From NCBI RefSeq assembly GCF_001625445.1, contig NZ_LWHG01000011.1, positions 558,001 through 622,000 of the forward strand: a stretch of 64,000 nucleotides of DNA, given 5' to 3'. Shown piece by piece: positions 1 to 8,174 of this stretch (position 1 is the stretch's first letter; each line of letters begins with the position of its first letter). A model generated the notes under the pieces. It did no database searches, was not told where the DNA came from, and worked only from the letters and a program-made list of their open reading frames with translations. A program made the translations under genes and the position numbers. The stretch is from Haladaptatus sp. R4. GTDB taxonomy: Archaea > Halobacteriota > Halobacteria > Halobacteriales > Haladaptataceae.

Positions 1-87
1 CTAGCGGTCGGCCGACGGGTGGTTGCCTATCGCGCGAGGGATGAGTGGAACGACTGGAATTCCCGTGAGCGAAGCGAACGGGAGCAC

Positions 88-106
88 GGAAGAGCGAAGC
101 TCTTCC
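88..106. repeat. triloop palindrome
   Basis: Perfect 8-bp arms GGAAGAGC and GCTCTTCC are separated by a 3-nt centre, GAA. The same architecture (perfect arms, 3-nt centre, unrelated arm sequence) recurs at 2684-2722, 22072-22220, 26349-26367 and 58587-58605. Confidence 0.8.
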
Positions 107-210
107 CGTACGAGTCAAGGAGAGATGTTGGCGAGCGTCACGTGAATGCAGTGAGGGTGACCACGGAAGTCGCAGCCCGCGAACGAATGTGAGCCGGAAC
201 GTCTTCCGGA

Positions 211-236
211 GGACCGCGAGCGGGCGGGGGCTTTTG
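211..236 (+). repeat. copy of the dispersed G-rich motif
   Basis: Contains GCGGGCGGGGGCTTT preceded by GACCGCGA. Close copies lie at 26138-26163 (reverse), 26672-26697 and 26747-26772. Confidence 0.7.
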
Positions 237-318
237 AAGTGGTCTGCGTCTCGGTTACTGCAATCGAAAAAGTGCAAACACGTTTCGTAACGAACCGATA
301 AACACGAACGGGTCCGTA

Positions 319-858
319 TCACTCCCGCTCGATCAACCAGTCGGCGAACTTCGCCAGCGCGCGGCCGCGGTGTGAGATGGCGTTTTTCTCCTCGGTGCTC
401 ATCTCCGCGAGCGTCTTCCCTTCGTGTTCGAAGATGGGGTCGTAGCCGAATCCGCCGTCGCCGCGGGGCGCGACGAGCGTACCCGGAACCGCGCCGGAGA
501 ACGTCTCGGCGGTCTCGCCGTCGTAGTACGCGACGACGCAGCGGAAGTGCGCGCGGCGGTTCTCCTCCCTCTCCGCGAGTTGCCAGACGCGCTCGACGCC
601 GAGGGTGTCCTCGACGTAGGCCGAGTATGGTCCCGGAAACCCGCCGACGGCGTCGATGAACAACCCTGCGTCGTCCACGATTATCGGGTCGTCGTCGCCC
701 GTCTCCTCGAACGCCTCGCGCGCGCCGTGGAGCGCGATTTCGGCGAGGTCGTCGCTCTGGACTTCCGTGTAGTCGTAGTCTATCTGGCGAACCTCGTCGT
801 TCAGATACTCGCGTGCCTCCCGCACCTTTCCCTCGTTGCCGGTGACGAATCGAATCAT
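319..858 (-). CDS. rdgB: XTP/dITP diphosphatase (HAM1/RdgB family)
   Basis: House-cleaning pyrophosphatase that hydrolyses non-canonical purine nucleoside triphosphates (ITP, dITP, XTP) to monophosphates, keeping deaminated bases out of nucleic acids. The 179-residue length is normal. Visible family motifs are the N-terminal substrate loop TGNEGKVREA, the metal/active-site segment DDAGLFIDAVGGFPGPYSAY (about 62-81), FGYDPIF and the C-terminal SHRGRA. It lies 39 bp after the DUF5808 gene on the same strand and near kae1, a common haloarchaeal neighbourhood. Confidence 0.95.
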   Translation of the reverse strand: MIRFVTGNEGKVREAREYLNDEVRQIDYDYTEVQSDDLAEIALHGAREAFEETGDDDPIIVDDAGLFIDAVGGFPGPYSAYVEDTLGVERVWQLAEREENRRAHFRCVVAYYDGETAETFSGAVPGTLVAPRGDGGFGYDPIFEHEGKTLAEMSTEEKNAISHRGRALAKFADWLIERE

Positions 859-897
859 ACGCGAGAGAGGGATGTGCGGGGAAAAAGAAGCGTCGAA

Positions 898-1170
898 TCA
901 GTCGTCGTCGACGATGACTTCGACGGGTTCGTTCTCGGCTTCTGACTCGCCACCCTTCTCGCTCTCCAGGTAGAACATCACGCCAGCGACGGCGAGGATG
1001 ACCCACGAGCGCCAGTTGGCGAGGTTGAGCGTGTAGCCGACGCCGAACGGTTTCTCGACGAGCATCCCCTCGCCGGGCTTCCAGTACGCCGAGAGCATTC
1101 GCCCGACGCTGGGGCGTTCGAAGTTGTACGGGACACCGAAGAGCGTTCCTGACGTTTCTTTGTCGGACAT
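898..1170 (-). CDS. DUF5808 family small membrane protein
   Basis: Ninety-residue haloarchaeal protein of unknown function. The N-terminal half has the family signature TLFGVPYNFERPS and a GYTLNLAN segment, followed by one membrane helix (WVILAVAGVMFYL, about 65-77) and an acidic tail. The ATG at 1170 is chosen over a longer in-frame extension because the family signature begins just after it and a TATA element lies about 25 nt upstream, fitting leaderless transcription. Confidence 0.8.
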   Translation of the reverse strand: MSDKETSGTLFGVPYNFERPSVGRMLSAYWKPGEGMLVEKPFGVGYTLNLANWRSWVILAVAGVMFYLESEKGGESEAENEPVEVIVDDD

Positions 1171-1190
1171 GTGATAGACATTGTCCGCAC

Positions 1191-1199
1191 CTATTATAG
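1191..1199 (-). promoter_or_regulatory. TATA element of the DUF5808 gene
   Basis: On the minus strand this reads CTATAATAG and ends about 21 nt before the ATG at 1170, the spacing of a leaderless haloarchaeal promoter. It could also serve the ITPase gene downstream. Confidence 0.55.
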
Positions 1200-1309
1200 C
1201 GTTTGGGGCATCGGATTGCAAGGCGACGGCGGGTCCGTTTCGGATGTCGTTCGGGAGTCGTTTACGGGTCGGTACGGACGAAGAAGCGGATTCGAAAACG
1301 AGTTCGTTC

Positions 1310-2929
1310 TCACTGATACCGGCCGCGGCCTTCGATCTCACGGAGTTGGTCGAGAACGAGGTCGTCGCCGGTCTCCTCGTAGGCGGATTCGAACTCGCGC
1401 TGGAGGTCCCCCGCGTCGTCGGCGGTTCCGGCGAGGCTCTGGCTGAAGACGTGCAGGTCCATCGCGTAGTCCTCCACGTCGTCCGAGTAGTAGCCCAGTC
1501 CGAAGTCGATGGCGTAGGTTCGGTCGGGCGAACATCGGAAGTTCCGCGTCGTCGGGTCGCCGTGGACGATGCCCTCGTGGTGGAGCGTGCCGAGGTGACA
1601 GCCCACGTCGCGCACGCGGTCGGCGGTGAGTTCGTCGCGCAAATCCGCCTCGCCGACGCGTTCGAACTCGATGGCGAACTCGGCGAGGTCGATGTCGTAG
1701 ACGACCGGCGTCGGGACGCCAGCGCGTCGGGCGTCGCTCGTCAGGCGCGCTTCGAGCGTCGTGCGCTCCTTTCGAAGCGTCGCGTCGAGTGCGGGATGAC
1801 GATAGGATTTTGGCGTCCGGCGCTTTTCCACGCGCTCGGGACCGATGTCCACCGTCGCTTCCGCGCCGCGAACCTCGCGCTCGTCGGGGTGCCGAAGCAC
1901 GTCGGGGGCTTCCGTCCCGCGCCACGACACGGCGACTTGGTCGGGGCGGAAATTCGAATTCACCGCGGATTCGGCCACCGGAATCGTGTCGCCCGCCGCG
2001 ACCATCTCCGCGCCGAGCACCGCGATCATTCCGGCGTTGTCGCTCAAAAAGCGCGGTTCCGGCGCGTAGAACTTCGCCCCGCGCTGGTCGCACATCTCGG
2101 CGAGCATCTCGCGGAGGCGGGCGTTGTTTCCGACACCGCCGCCGAGGACGAGTTCGTCCCGGCCGGTCAGCGAGAGGGCGCGCTCGGCCACTTCGGTCAG
2201 CATGGCGAAGATGTTCTCCTGCATGGAAAAACAGACGTCCGGAATTTCGTGACCGTCGTCGACGGCTTGCTTCGCCGCGCTCATGATTCCCGAAAACGAG
2301 AAATCCATTCCCTTCACGACGTACGGCATGTCGATGTACTCGCCGTCCGTGGCGGCCTGCTCGACTTTCGGCCCACCGGGGTGTGACCACCCGACGTGGC
2401 GCGTGAACTTGTCGATGGCGTTGCCGACGCCCGTGTCCATCGTCTCCCCGAGGACGCGGTACCGGCCGTTTCGGTAGCCCAGCACGTGGGCGTTGGCACC
2501 GCTCGCGTTCAGACAGACGGGCGAGTCGAACCCGGATCGTTGTCTCCCGATTTCGAGGTGGGCGACCATGTGATTCACGCCGACCAGCGGCACGTCCAAC
2601 GTCTGTGAGAGCGCGCGGGCCGCCGTCCCGACGATGCGCAGACACGGACCGAGGCCCGGGCCGCGCGAGAAGGCGACGGCATCAACGGGCGACGCCCGTT
2701 TGCTCGATGAGCTTCGCTCATCGGTGTCGATATCACCGTCGGCCTCGGAGAGTGCCGTTTCGACGACGCGCGGAATCGCCTCGCTCATGTGCTCGGCAGC
2801 TTCGCGCGGATGAATGCCGCCGCTCTCCGGTTGGTAGGCGTCGGTTTCGATAAAAACGGAATCGGTGTTCGAATCGTAGACGGACGCGCTGGCCGCCCAC
2901 GCGGTACCCTCAACGCCGAGGATTCGCAT
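1310..2929 (-). CDS. kae1-bud32: Kae1-Bud32 fusion, KEOPS tRNA threonylcarbamoyl transferase/kinase
   Basis: Core of the KEOPS complex, which transfers threonylcarbamoyl to A37 of ANN-decoding tRNAs. Residues about 1-330 are the Kae1 ASKHA domain: metal ligands in HMVAHLE, the signature FSFSGIMSAAKQ, and GGGVGNNARLREML. Residues about 345-539 are the Bud32 kinase/ATPase with catalytic HGDPTTRN and metal-binding IDFGLG. The fusion is usual in euryarchaea. Oddly, a linker DERSSSSKRASPVD (near residue 70) is encoded by two back-to-back perfect palindromes, just before the conserved AVAFSRGPGLGP. The gene is last in the S24e-S27ae-Kae1 block; its ATG directly abuts the S27ae stop. Confidence 0.97.
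   Translation of the reverse strand: MRILGVEGTAWAASASVYDSNTDSVFIETDAYQPESGGIHPREAAEHMSEAIPRVVETALSEADGDIDTDERSSSSKRASPVDAVAFSRGPGLGPCLRIVGTAARALSQTLDVPLVGVNHMVAHLEIGRQRSGFDSPVCLNASGANAHVLGYRNGRYRVLGETMDTGVGNAIDKFTRHVGWSHPGGPKVEQAATDGEYIDMPYVVKGMDFSFSGIMSAAKQAVDDGHEIPDVCFSMQENIFAMLTEVAERALSLTGRDELVLGGGVGNNARLREMLAEMCDQRGAKFYAPEPRFLSDNAGMIAVLGAEMVAAGDTIPVAESAVNSNFRPDQVAVSWRGTEAPDVLRHPDEREVRGAEATVDIGPERVEKRRTPKSYRHPALDATLRKERTTLEARLTSDARRAGVPTPVVYDIDLAEFAIEFERVGEADLRDELTADRVRDVGCHLGTLHHEGIVHGDPTTRNFRCSPDRTYAIDFGLGYYSDDVEDYAMDLHVFSQSLAGTADDAGDLQREFESAYEETGDDLVLDQLREIEGRGRYQ
2684..2722. repeat. two triloop palindromes inside kae1
   Basis: AACGGGC-GAC-GCCCGTT (2684-2700) and GATGAGC-TTC-GCTCATC (2706-2722) are perfect 7-bp palindromes with 3-nt centres, separated by 5 nt. 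Read on the minus strand they are in frame and encode a Ser-rich linker in Kae1. Confidence 0.85.
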
Positions 2930-3064
2930 TTACTTCCACTCGGTGTAGCTGCACTTGCCGCAGTGAAGCCGGTCGCCGTGGTCCGCGAGGAACGTGTCGC
3001 CACAGCGCGGGCACATCTCTCGCTCGCTCGTGCCGTCGTCGTTGTAGAGTTCGTTTCGCGCCAT
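2930..3064 (-). CDS. rps27ae: 30S ribosomal protein S27ae (eS31)
   Basis: Forty-four-residue zinc-ribbon ribosomal protein, matching the archaeal S27ae length with no ubiquitin fusion. It has a CPRCG...CGKC four-cysteine zinc site and an aromatic C-terminal end YTEWK. The start ATG shares one base with the S24e stop (TAATG), showing tight translational coupling, and the stop abuts the kae1 start. Confidence 0.95.
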   Translation of the reverse strand: MARNELYNDDGTSEREMCPRCGDTFLADHGDRLHCGKCSYTEWK

Positions 3065-3387
3065 TATTCAGCCTCCTCGGCTTCCGGTTCCGCCTCGCCT
3101 TCGGAGTCGGCCGTGATCTTGTTTCGTTCGAGCATGTACTCCTGCTCGACGTCACGGGCGTGTTCGGAGCTGTCGTAGACCTTCGCGTAGCCGACGGTCT
3201 TTCGCATGCCGAACTTCGTGTTCATCTCGTGAACGACGACTTCGTCCGCGTTCTTGTCGAGTTTCGCCGCGAGGCTGTCGCGCACCGAGAGGCGCGAGGG
3301 CGTTGCCTCGTCGTGAACGATCTGGAACCGCACTTCAGTCCGGTGGAGCATTGGATTTTGCTCCTGTGAGAGGATTTCGACTTCCAT
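3064..3387 (-). CDS. rps24e: 30S ribosomal protein S24e (eS24)
   Basis: Small-subunit protein of 107 residues beginning [16 protein letters not shown], the normal archaeal start. An alternative ATG three codons upstream (3396) is less likely. The core has [19 protein letters not shown] and [15 protein letters not shown], with a very acidic haloarchaeal tail. It is first in the S24e-S27ae-kae1 operon; a T-rich stretch about 40 nt upstream may carry its promoter now that a DUF7504 gene separates it from the upstream superoperon. Confidence 0.95.
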   Translation of the reverse strand: MEVEILSQEQNPMLHRTEVRFQIVHDEATPSRLSVRDSLAAKLDKNADEVVVHEMNTKFGMRKTVGYAKVYDSSEHARDVEQEYMLERNKITADSEGEAEPEAEEAE

Positions 3388-3466
3388 GTGTAACACTCAG
3401 TTATAGTGTTCTTCTCCCCGAAGCGTGTAAAAGGATTTCGAAGTGGGCGATTCCACTGGAACGCGA

Positions 3467-4123
3467 TTACAGCGGAAGCCACGGCGAACGGAGGTCGTGA
3501 TGGGGAAAATGCCACCGCTCCTCCCGTCCTGCCTCGACGCGATATTCGATGACGCCGTCGAACAGCGGTTCGAGGGCCGTCACGAGTTCGTGGTCGTACG
3601 GTCGCGGCAGGACGTAGTGACCCATCCCGTTCGCACCACGGACTTGCCCACCGACGATGCCGAGAAACTGCCGAACGAGCGTCGGATCGTACCGGGTCAA
3701 CATCGACCCAAGCGAGTCGAGGCCGAATCGGAGTTCGCCCGGCTGAAAGTTCCTCGAACCCTCGAACGAGGTTATCGTCTCCGAAATAGAACTCGTGAGT
3801 TCCCGAATACCAGAATCGACGTCGACGACCGGCGCGGAAATGTGGGGCGGTATCGACACACCGTCGTGTGAGATGACGGTGGCGGTCTCGTCCAACGCCG
3901 CCGTCGGCAATCGTTCGTATACCACTGTCCGTGGCGTCCCCGAGAGGACGGCGACGCGAAATCGGCGCTCTTCAGGGTCGCCGAACAGCTTCCGACTTGC
4001 CGCCGAGAGCACGGAATCCGGAACGGAACCGACGAGCAGGAGGTTACACCCCTCCCGTTTCAACCGCTGGAGTGTTCGCTCGAACTCCAGCGCACCCGTC
4101 TCGTCGGTTTCACTCCTCCGCAT
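3467..4123 (-). CDS. DUF7504 family protein (degenerate RecA/KaiC-like), stand-alone
   Basis: A 218-residue protein of a haloarchaeal family with no established function. It begins with a Rossmann/RecA-like strand, CNLLLVGSVPDSVLSAASRK, where a P-loop would be expected, but no GxxxxGK is present, so ATP binding is doubtful. The C-terminal half has ELRFGLDSLGSML and NGMGHYVLPRPYD, shared almost position by position with the C-terminal part of the protein at 55079-56002. Its own TATA element lies at about -28. It sits between the dephospho-CoA kinase gene and rps24e, interrupting an otherwise conserved archaeal superoperon. The family name is from memory of haloarchaeal annotations. Confidence 0.7.
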   Translation of the reverse strand: MRRSETDETGALEFERTLQRLKREGCNLLLVGSVPDSVLSAASRKLFGDPEERRFRVAVLSGTPRTVVYERLPTAALDETATVISHDGVSIPPHISAPVVDVDSGIRELTSSISETITSFEGSRNFQPGELRFGLDSLGSMLTRYDPTLVRQFLGIVGGQVRGANGMGHYVLPRPYDHELVTALEPLFDGVIEYRVEAGREERWHFPHHDLRSPWLPL

Positions 4124-4147
4124 CGTGATGCAATTGCGAAACCAGCC

Positions 4148-4154
4148 TAATAAA
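4148..4154 (-). promoter_or_regulatory. TATA element of the DUF7504 gene
   Basis: TTTATTA on the minus strand, 25-31 nt before the ATG at 4123. This supports independent, leaderless transcription of the inserted gene. Confidence 0.55.
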
Positions 4155-4169
4155 CTGTTTCACCTCCTG

Positions 4170-4721
4170 TTAGCGGCGGTCGGCGTAACCGACGAGCGAG
4201 AACAACCGCTCGACGTCGCCGTCCATGCGCGCCAACAGGTCGGCAACGTCGGCTTGCAGGTCGGACGTGACGCTCGTGAGAACCATCCCTTCGTTCGGCT
4301 GTCCGTAGACGACGCTTCCACCGACCGGCGCGGCGAGCACCGCCGGAAGCGCGGCGAGGTCCTCCTCCCCATCCACGACGAGAACGGTCGATGCGTCCGC
4401 CCCGATAGCGTCGGCGAGCGCCGTAAGGAGGTCGTCCGTGAGGACGCCGGCCGGGTTCTCCACCCGAACGCGTCGCGCGTCGTCGCTGACGGCGTCCCGG
4501 ATTTCGGGGTCGACGGCGTCGCGTTTGGTGATCCCGTCCACGAGCGCGACGTCCGGCGTGACGCCAGCCGATTCGAGGTGATACGTGACCACGTCGCCGA
4601 CGGCAATCAGCGGTCGCTCGGCCGATTCGAGAAGCGTCTCCGCGTCGGTGAAAATCGGCCCGAGCGGTTCCTTTAGCTCTCCACGCAACGCGCGGGGAAG
4701 CGAGACGACTGTTTCTGACAC
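4170..4721 (-). CDS. GTP-dependent dephospho-CoA kinase (DUF359 family)
   Basis: Last step of archaeal coenzyme A synthesis: phosphorylates dephospho-CoA, using GTP in the characterised archaeal enzyme. The 183-residue length is typical. Conserved DUF359 segments are visible: VGDVVTYHLESAGVTPDVALVDG (given here as VGDVVTYHL and PDVALVDG), RVENPAGVLTDDLL, VLVVDGEEDLAALPAVL and YGQPNEGMVL. It follows spt4 by four bases in the rpo7-spt4 block, as in many archaea including the Methanocaldococcus order. Confidence 0.9.
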   Translation of the reverse strand: MSETVVSLPRALRGELKEPLGPIFTDAETLLESAERPLIAVGDVVTYHLESAGVTPDVALVDGITKRDAVDPEIRDAVSDDARRVRVENPAGVLTDDLLTALADAIGADASTVLVVDGEEDLAALPAVLAAPVGGSVVYGQPNEGMVLTSVTSDLQADVADLLARMDGDVERLFSLVGYADRR

Positions 4722-4725
4722 GTCT

Positions 4726-4923
4726 CTATCTGACTTTCAGCGCGTAGCTTCCCGGCTCCGTGACTTCCATCTCCCGCCCTATTTCGCTCTCCTCGGGGTG
4801 GGCGATGGAGACGTAGCCACTCCAGTCCTCGGTGAGGCTGGTGGAGTTACAGACGGGACAGATTTCCTCGTCCGGCTCCACGACGGCGTGGCAGTCTCGG
4901 CAGGCGAGTCGATTGCTCGCCAT
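4726..4923 (-). CDS. spt4: transcription elongation factor Spt4
   Basis: Sixty-five-residue zinc-finger partner of Spt5, forming the processivity clamp on RNA polymerase. The four-cysteine site is CRDCHAVV...CPVCNS, followed by the DWSGYVSIAHPEES dimer region and a YALKVR end. It is directly downstream of rpo7 (2-nt gap), the conserved archaeal arrangement. Older annotations call it RpoE2 or rpoE double-prime. Confidence 0.95.
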   Translation of the reverse strand: MASNRLACRDCHAVVEPDEEICPVCNSTSLTEDWSGYVSIAHPEESEIGREMEVTEPGSYALKVR

Positions 4924-4925
4924 CG

Positions 4926-5498
4926 TTATTCGCTCTCCGTCGTCGCGTGGCGCTTTTGACGGTCTTCCTTCAGCCAGCCGTGTTTACCGAGGCCGACCTG
5001 CTTCGCCGTGAGACCGATCTTGCTTTCACGCGGGTTGCGTTCGTCGATACTCTTGGTCACGATACGCGTGCGAACGGAGTCGCCGACGCCGAGCGTGCGG
5101 TTGGACTCGCGGGAGGCGAGCGCTTGGCCCTCCTCGTCGAACGCGAGGTATTCGTCCGAAATCTGGGAGACGTGGAGCAGGCCGTCCACCGGCCCGATAC
5201 CGACGAACGCCCCGAAGTTGACGACTTCGACGACTTCGCCGTCCACGACTTCCTGCATCTGCGGGTCGAACGTCAGCGCGTCGAACTCCGCTTCGTAGTA
5301 GACGCCGGGACGGTTCGGCAGTACGGCACCTTCGCCGATGTCGTGAACTTCGGTGACGCTGACGACGCTTCCGACGTCCTCGTCCATCCGTCCTTCGAGT
5401 TTGTCCTGTAGTAACCGTTTCACCAGGTCCGGCGTAACGTCTGCGAGGAACTGGGGAGGTACTTCGACCGTGTCCTTCAATCTGGCCCGTTTATACAT
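4926..5498 (-). CDS. rpo7: RNA polymerase subunit Rpo7 (RpoE1)
   Basis: Stalk subunit pairing with Rpo4 and binding nascent RNA. The 190 residues comprise the N-terminal tip domain (MYKRARLKDTVEVPPQFL) and a C-terminal S1/OB fold (DGEVVEVVNFGAFVGIGPVDGLLHVSQISDEYL, in shorter pieces VVEVVNFGAFVGIGP and GLLHVSQISDEYL). The tail is basic-acidic with GLGKHGWL. It lies between the PIN-domain gene and spt4 with 1-2 nt gaps. Confidence 0.96.
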   Translation of the reverse strand: MYKRARLKDTVEVPPQFLADVTPDLVKRLLQDKLEGRMDEDVGSVVSVTEVHDIGEGAVLPNRPGVYYEAEFDALTFDPQMQEVVDGEVVEVVNFGAFVGIGPVDGLLHVSQISDEYLAFDEEGQALASRESNRTLGVGDSVRTRIVTKSIDERNPRESKIGLTAKQVGLGKHGWLKEDRQKRHATTESE

Positions 5499-5499
5499 G

Positions 5500-5877
5500 C
5501 TATGGTTGAGTGATTGCGAGTTTGTTCTTCCCCCTTATATGGATTACCGATACGCCAGCGTCGAGCAGGCGTGTACGAAGGGGTGCGTCGTTCGTGACGA
5601 CGAAGTCGAACTCGGGTCCGAGTTCGACCAATGCGTCGTCGGCGTACGATTCCTCGTGGTCGATGGTTCGACATCGCGTCGCCAAATCGGCTCCCACACT
5701 CGCGGCGGTCGCCTCCTTGCCGTTGCCCTGTGACAGTCCGTCGAGTTCGGTGACGACGGCGCGAGGGGTGACACACTCGAACTGGCCCAATAGCCGGTCG
5801 AGTTCGTCGAACACCCTGACGCCACATTCGACGGGCATCATGAGGGCACTGGTATCCATGACGACGGTGTGAACCAT
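5500..5877 (-). CDS. PIN-domain ribonuclease-like protein
   Basis: A 125-residue single PIN domain: N-terminal MDTSALMMPVE with the first acidic residue, VVTELDGLS with the second, a DDALVEL segment and VVTNDAPLR with the last acidic cluster, all Mg-binding positions of the fold. Its ATG overlaps the aIF2 gamma stop (TGATG) and it precedes rpo7. This conserved place in the archaeal translation operon suggests an rRNA-processing or housekeeping role rather than a VapC toxin; no antitoxin gene is next to it. Confidence 0.88.
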   Translation of the reverse strand: MVHTVVMDTSALMMPVECGVRVFDELDRLLGQFECVTPRAVVTELDGLSQGNGKEATAASVGADLATRCRTIDHEESYADDALVELGPEFDFVVTNDAPLRTRLLDAGVSVIHIRGKNKLAITQP

Positions 5878-7115
5878 CAGTTCTGGGTCGTGAGGGTTCC
5901 GATGCCGATGAGCCGCCAGCGTGCGCCGATACGGCGGTTGATGGCGATTTTCGCCCCTTCAGCCGCACAGACGGGACGCTTGAGCGAGACTTCACACTCG
6001 TCGTCGCGCGCGCTGGTGACGGCACCGACCGTCGTCGCCGTTCCGACCGTCAGCATGAGCGGTTCGCCCGTGCTGATTTCGTCCACGTTCTGCTCGTCCA
6101 TGCCGACGAGGCGTTCGAGCAGATCGACTTTCATCGTGAACTGCTCCCACGTCGGCGGGAGACTGCCGGGGGTCCCCGCGACCTGTCCGGCCAGCGCGTC
6201 ACCCTTGGTGAGGCTCGGGTCGAGACCCGTTCCGACGCCGAGTAGGCCGCCGGGCGTGGCTTCGTCCACCATCTCGCCACCCGCTTGGAGGGACCGCACG
6301 TCGGTCTGGATGGGTTCCCACTGCGTCTGGCCGCCTTCTTCCACTTCGCGTCCGGGACGGAGTTCGAGTTCGTCGCCCGCGTTGAGCTTTCCTTGAACGA
6401 GACTGCCGCCGAGCACGCCGCCAGTGAGACTGTCCCACGTCGTGCCGGGACGGTTGATGTCGAAACTGCGAGCGACGTACATCTGTGGGTCGTCGTTCGG
6501 GTCCTGTTCCGGCGTCGGGATCTCCTCCTCGATGGCCTGAATCAGCAGGTCGATGTTGACCTCCTGTTGGGCGCTGATCGGGACGACTGGCGCGTCCTCC
6601 GCGACCGTCCCTTCCACGAACTCCTGAATCTGTTCGTAGTTACGTCGCGCGCGGTCGGGACTGACGAGGTCGATCTTGTTCTGTGCGATGACGATGTTCT
6701 CGATGCCGATGATGTCGAGCGCCATCAGGTGCTCTTCGGTCTGGGCCTGCGGAACGTTCTCCGTGGCCGAGACGACGAGCACCGCGCCGTCCATCAGCGA
6801 CGCTCCCGAGAGCATTGTCGCCATGAGCGTTTCGTGGCCGGGCGCGTCCACGAACGATACCGTTCGAATCGGTTCGCTTTCGCTCCCGTCGTCGCACGTT
6901 TCATCGACCGTGTAGCACTCCGGTGCGTCCACGCCAGGGCACTGCCTGAACGTCGCGTCCGCGTATCCGAGTCTGATAGAAATCCCCCGCTTCATCTCCT
7001 CGGAGTGCTGGTCGGTCCATTCCCCGGAAAGAGCCTGCACGAGCGTTGTCTTTCCGTGGTCTACGTGGCCGACGAGTCCGATATTCACCTCCGGTTGGTT
7101 GTGTGTTCCTGTCAA
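5877..7115 (-). CDS. eif2g: translation initiation factor aIF2 subunit gamma
   Basis: GTPase of the aIF2 trimer that carries Met-tRNAi to the small subunit. Of 412 residues, the G domain shows GHVDHGKTT (P-loop), the switch II element DAPGHE and the NKID guanine-specificity motif. A cysteine knuckle CPG...CY...C lies at about 58-72; domains II and III follow. The start codon is TTG (7113-7115): the family start lines up here and a strong Shine-Dalgarno AGGAGGT lies five bases upstream, unlike the leaderless genes nearby. It is first in the operon with PIN, rpo7, spt4 and dephospho-CoA kinase. Confidence 0.96.
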   Translation of the reverse strand: MTGTHNQPEVNIGLVGHVDHGKTTLVQALSGEWTDQHSEEMKRGISIRLGYADATFRQCPGVDAPECYTVDETCDDGSESEPIRTVSFVDAPGHETLMATMLSGASLMDGAVLVVSATENVPQAQTEEHLMALDIIGIENIVIAQNKIDLVSPDRARRNYEQIQEFVEGTVAEDAPVVPISAQQEVNIDLLIQAIEEEIPTPEQDPNDDPQMYVARSFDINRPGTTWDSLTGGVLGGSLVQGKLNAGDELELRPGREVEEGGQTQWEPIQTDVRSLQAGGEMVDEATPGGLLGVGTGLDPSLTKGDALAGQVAGTPGSLPPTWEQFTMKVDLLERLVGMDEQNVDEISTGEPLMLTVGTATTVGAVTSARDDECEVSLKRPVCAAEGAKIAINRRIGARWRLIGIGTLTTQN

Positions 7116-7232
7116 CGTTGACCTCCTGAAGTAATCTTGTCGTAGATTCGGCCCGAACGACTGATAAACCTACTGTTCTCGCATCGCGCGCATTCCTGAC
7201 AAGGACGTTACAAAAATGTAATTCACATAACG

Positions 7233-7238
7233 TTTTAT
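7233..7238 (+). promoter_or_regulatory. TATA element of the zinc-ribbon regulator gene
   Basis: TTTTAT centred about 27 nt before the ATG at 7263, suggesting a leaderless transcript. The preceding A/T-rich stretch (7205-7232) would suit an upstream BRE. Confidence 0.55.
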
Positions 7239-7262
7239 CCGCTACCCGACGAAACTACCCCC

Positions 7263-8174
7263 ATGAGCAGCGACACCGAGTTGCAGGAGTGTGAGGACTG
7301 TCTCGCTCCGGCGAAGGCGTTCTCGGTCATCGCCAACGAGACGCGCCTCTCGATTTTAGAGGCGCTTTGGCAGGCCCCGGAACGACCAGTCGGCTTCTCC
7401 GAACTTCGAAAGGAGGTCGGGATGCGCGACAGCGCCCAGTTCAACTACCATCTGAAACAGCTGACCGACCACTTCGTCGTCCGAACCGACGAGGGCTACG
7501 ACTTCCGCCAGGCCGGAAAGAAGGTCGTGAGCGCGGTGCTGGCGGGTTCGTTCAACGAACATCCGCACCTCGACCCCATCGAACTGGACGAGACGTGCGC
7601 CGCCTGTGGTTCCCACCTCCGAGCGACGTACGAGGAGGAGACGCTGACGGTGGCCTGCCCCGACTGCGGGAAGGCTCACGGCAACTATCCGTTCCCACCG
7701 GGCGGTCTGAACGACCGTACCAGCGACGAAATCATGGACGCGTTCAACCAGCGCGTGCGCCACCTCCACTGTCTCGCCGCCGACGGCGTGTGCCCTGAGT
7801 GCAACGGGAAGATGGGAACGACGGTGAAGAAGGATACGGAGAACGTCCTCGGAACGAAGGTCAGGGTGGACCACCACTGCGAACAGTGCCATCACCAACT
7901 CCATTCGACGGTGGGGCTGTCGCTTCTGGACCAGTCGCGGGTCGTCACGTTCTACAGCGACCACGGCATCGACCTCTGTACGAAGCCGTTCTGGTCGCTC
8001 ACGTGGTGTGTGGGCGACGAAACCACGACGGTTCTCTCCGAGGACCCGTGGCGAATCCGCGTCTCGATAACGCTTTCCGACGAAACTCTCAACATCACCC
8101 TCGACGCCGACATGAACGTCGTCGAAATCGATCAGGGCTGTCCGTCGGCAACCGACGCCGAGAGCGCCGCCTGA
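7263..8174 (+). CDS. ArsR-type winged-helix regulator with zinc-ribbon region
   Basis: A 303-residue predicted transcription regulator. Residues about 20-100 form a winged helix (AFSVIANETRLSILEALWQ, then a recognition region around QFNYHLKQL). The remainder has three CxxC pairs (CAACGSH...CPDCGK, CPECNGK, CEQCHH), suggesting zinc-ribbon or rubredoxin-like folds. The ArsR/HTH_20 assignment is firm; the effector is unknown. It is divergent from the aIF2 gamma operon across 147 bp and has its own leaderless promoter. Confidence 0.85.
   Translation: MSSDTELQECEDCLAPAKAFSVIANETRLSILEALWQAPERPVGFSELRKEVGMRDSAQFNYHLKQLTDHFVVRTDEGYDFRQAGKKVVSAVLAGSFNEHPHLDPIELDETCAACGSHLRATYEEETLTVACPDCGKAHGNYPFPPGGLNDRTSDEIMDAFNQRVRHLHCLAADGVCPECNGKMGTTVKKDTENVLGTKVRVDHHCEQCHHQLHSTVGLSLLDQSRVVTFYSDHGIDLCTKPFWSLTWCVGDETTTVLSEDPWRIRVSITLSDETLNITLDADMNVVEIDQGCPSATDAESAA

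Larger units (their letters stand above)
1..318. other. non-coding stretch with hairpins and a dispersed repeat
   Basis: No credible gene is visible downstream of the ITPase gene. The stretch holds a hairpin with arms TCCCGT (61-66) and ACGGGA (78-83), a perfect triloop palindrome at 88-106, and one copy of a G-rich motif (211-236) that recurs near 26 kb. The core GAGCGAAGC occurs twice. It looks like a repeat-rich haloarchaeal spacer. Confidence 0.7.

Noticed and set aside
1181-2386. Long plus-strand frame of 401 residues opposite kae1
   Set aside because: An antisense shadow typical of high-GC DNA; kae1-bud32 is unambiguous on the other strand. Similar shadows opposite nadB, thrS and the HerA-type gene were rejected too.
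5500-5877. VapC-type toxin
   Set aside because: The PIN protein lies in the conserved aIF2 gamma-rpo7 operon without an antitoxin gene.
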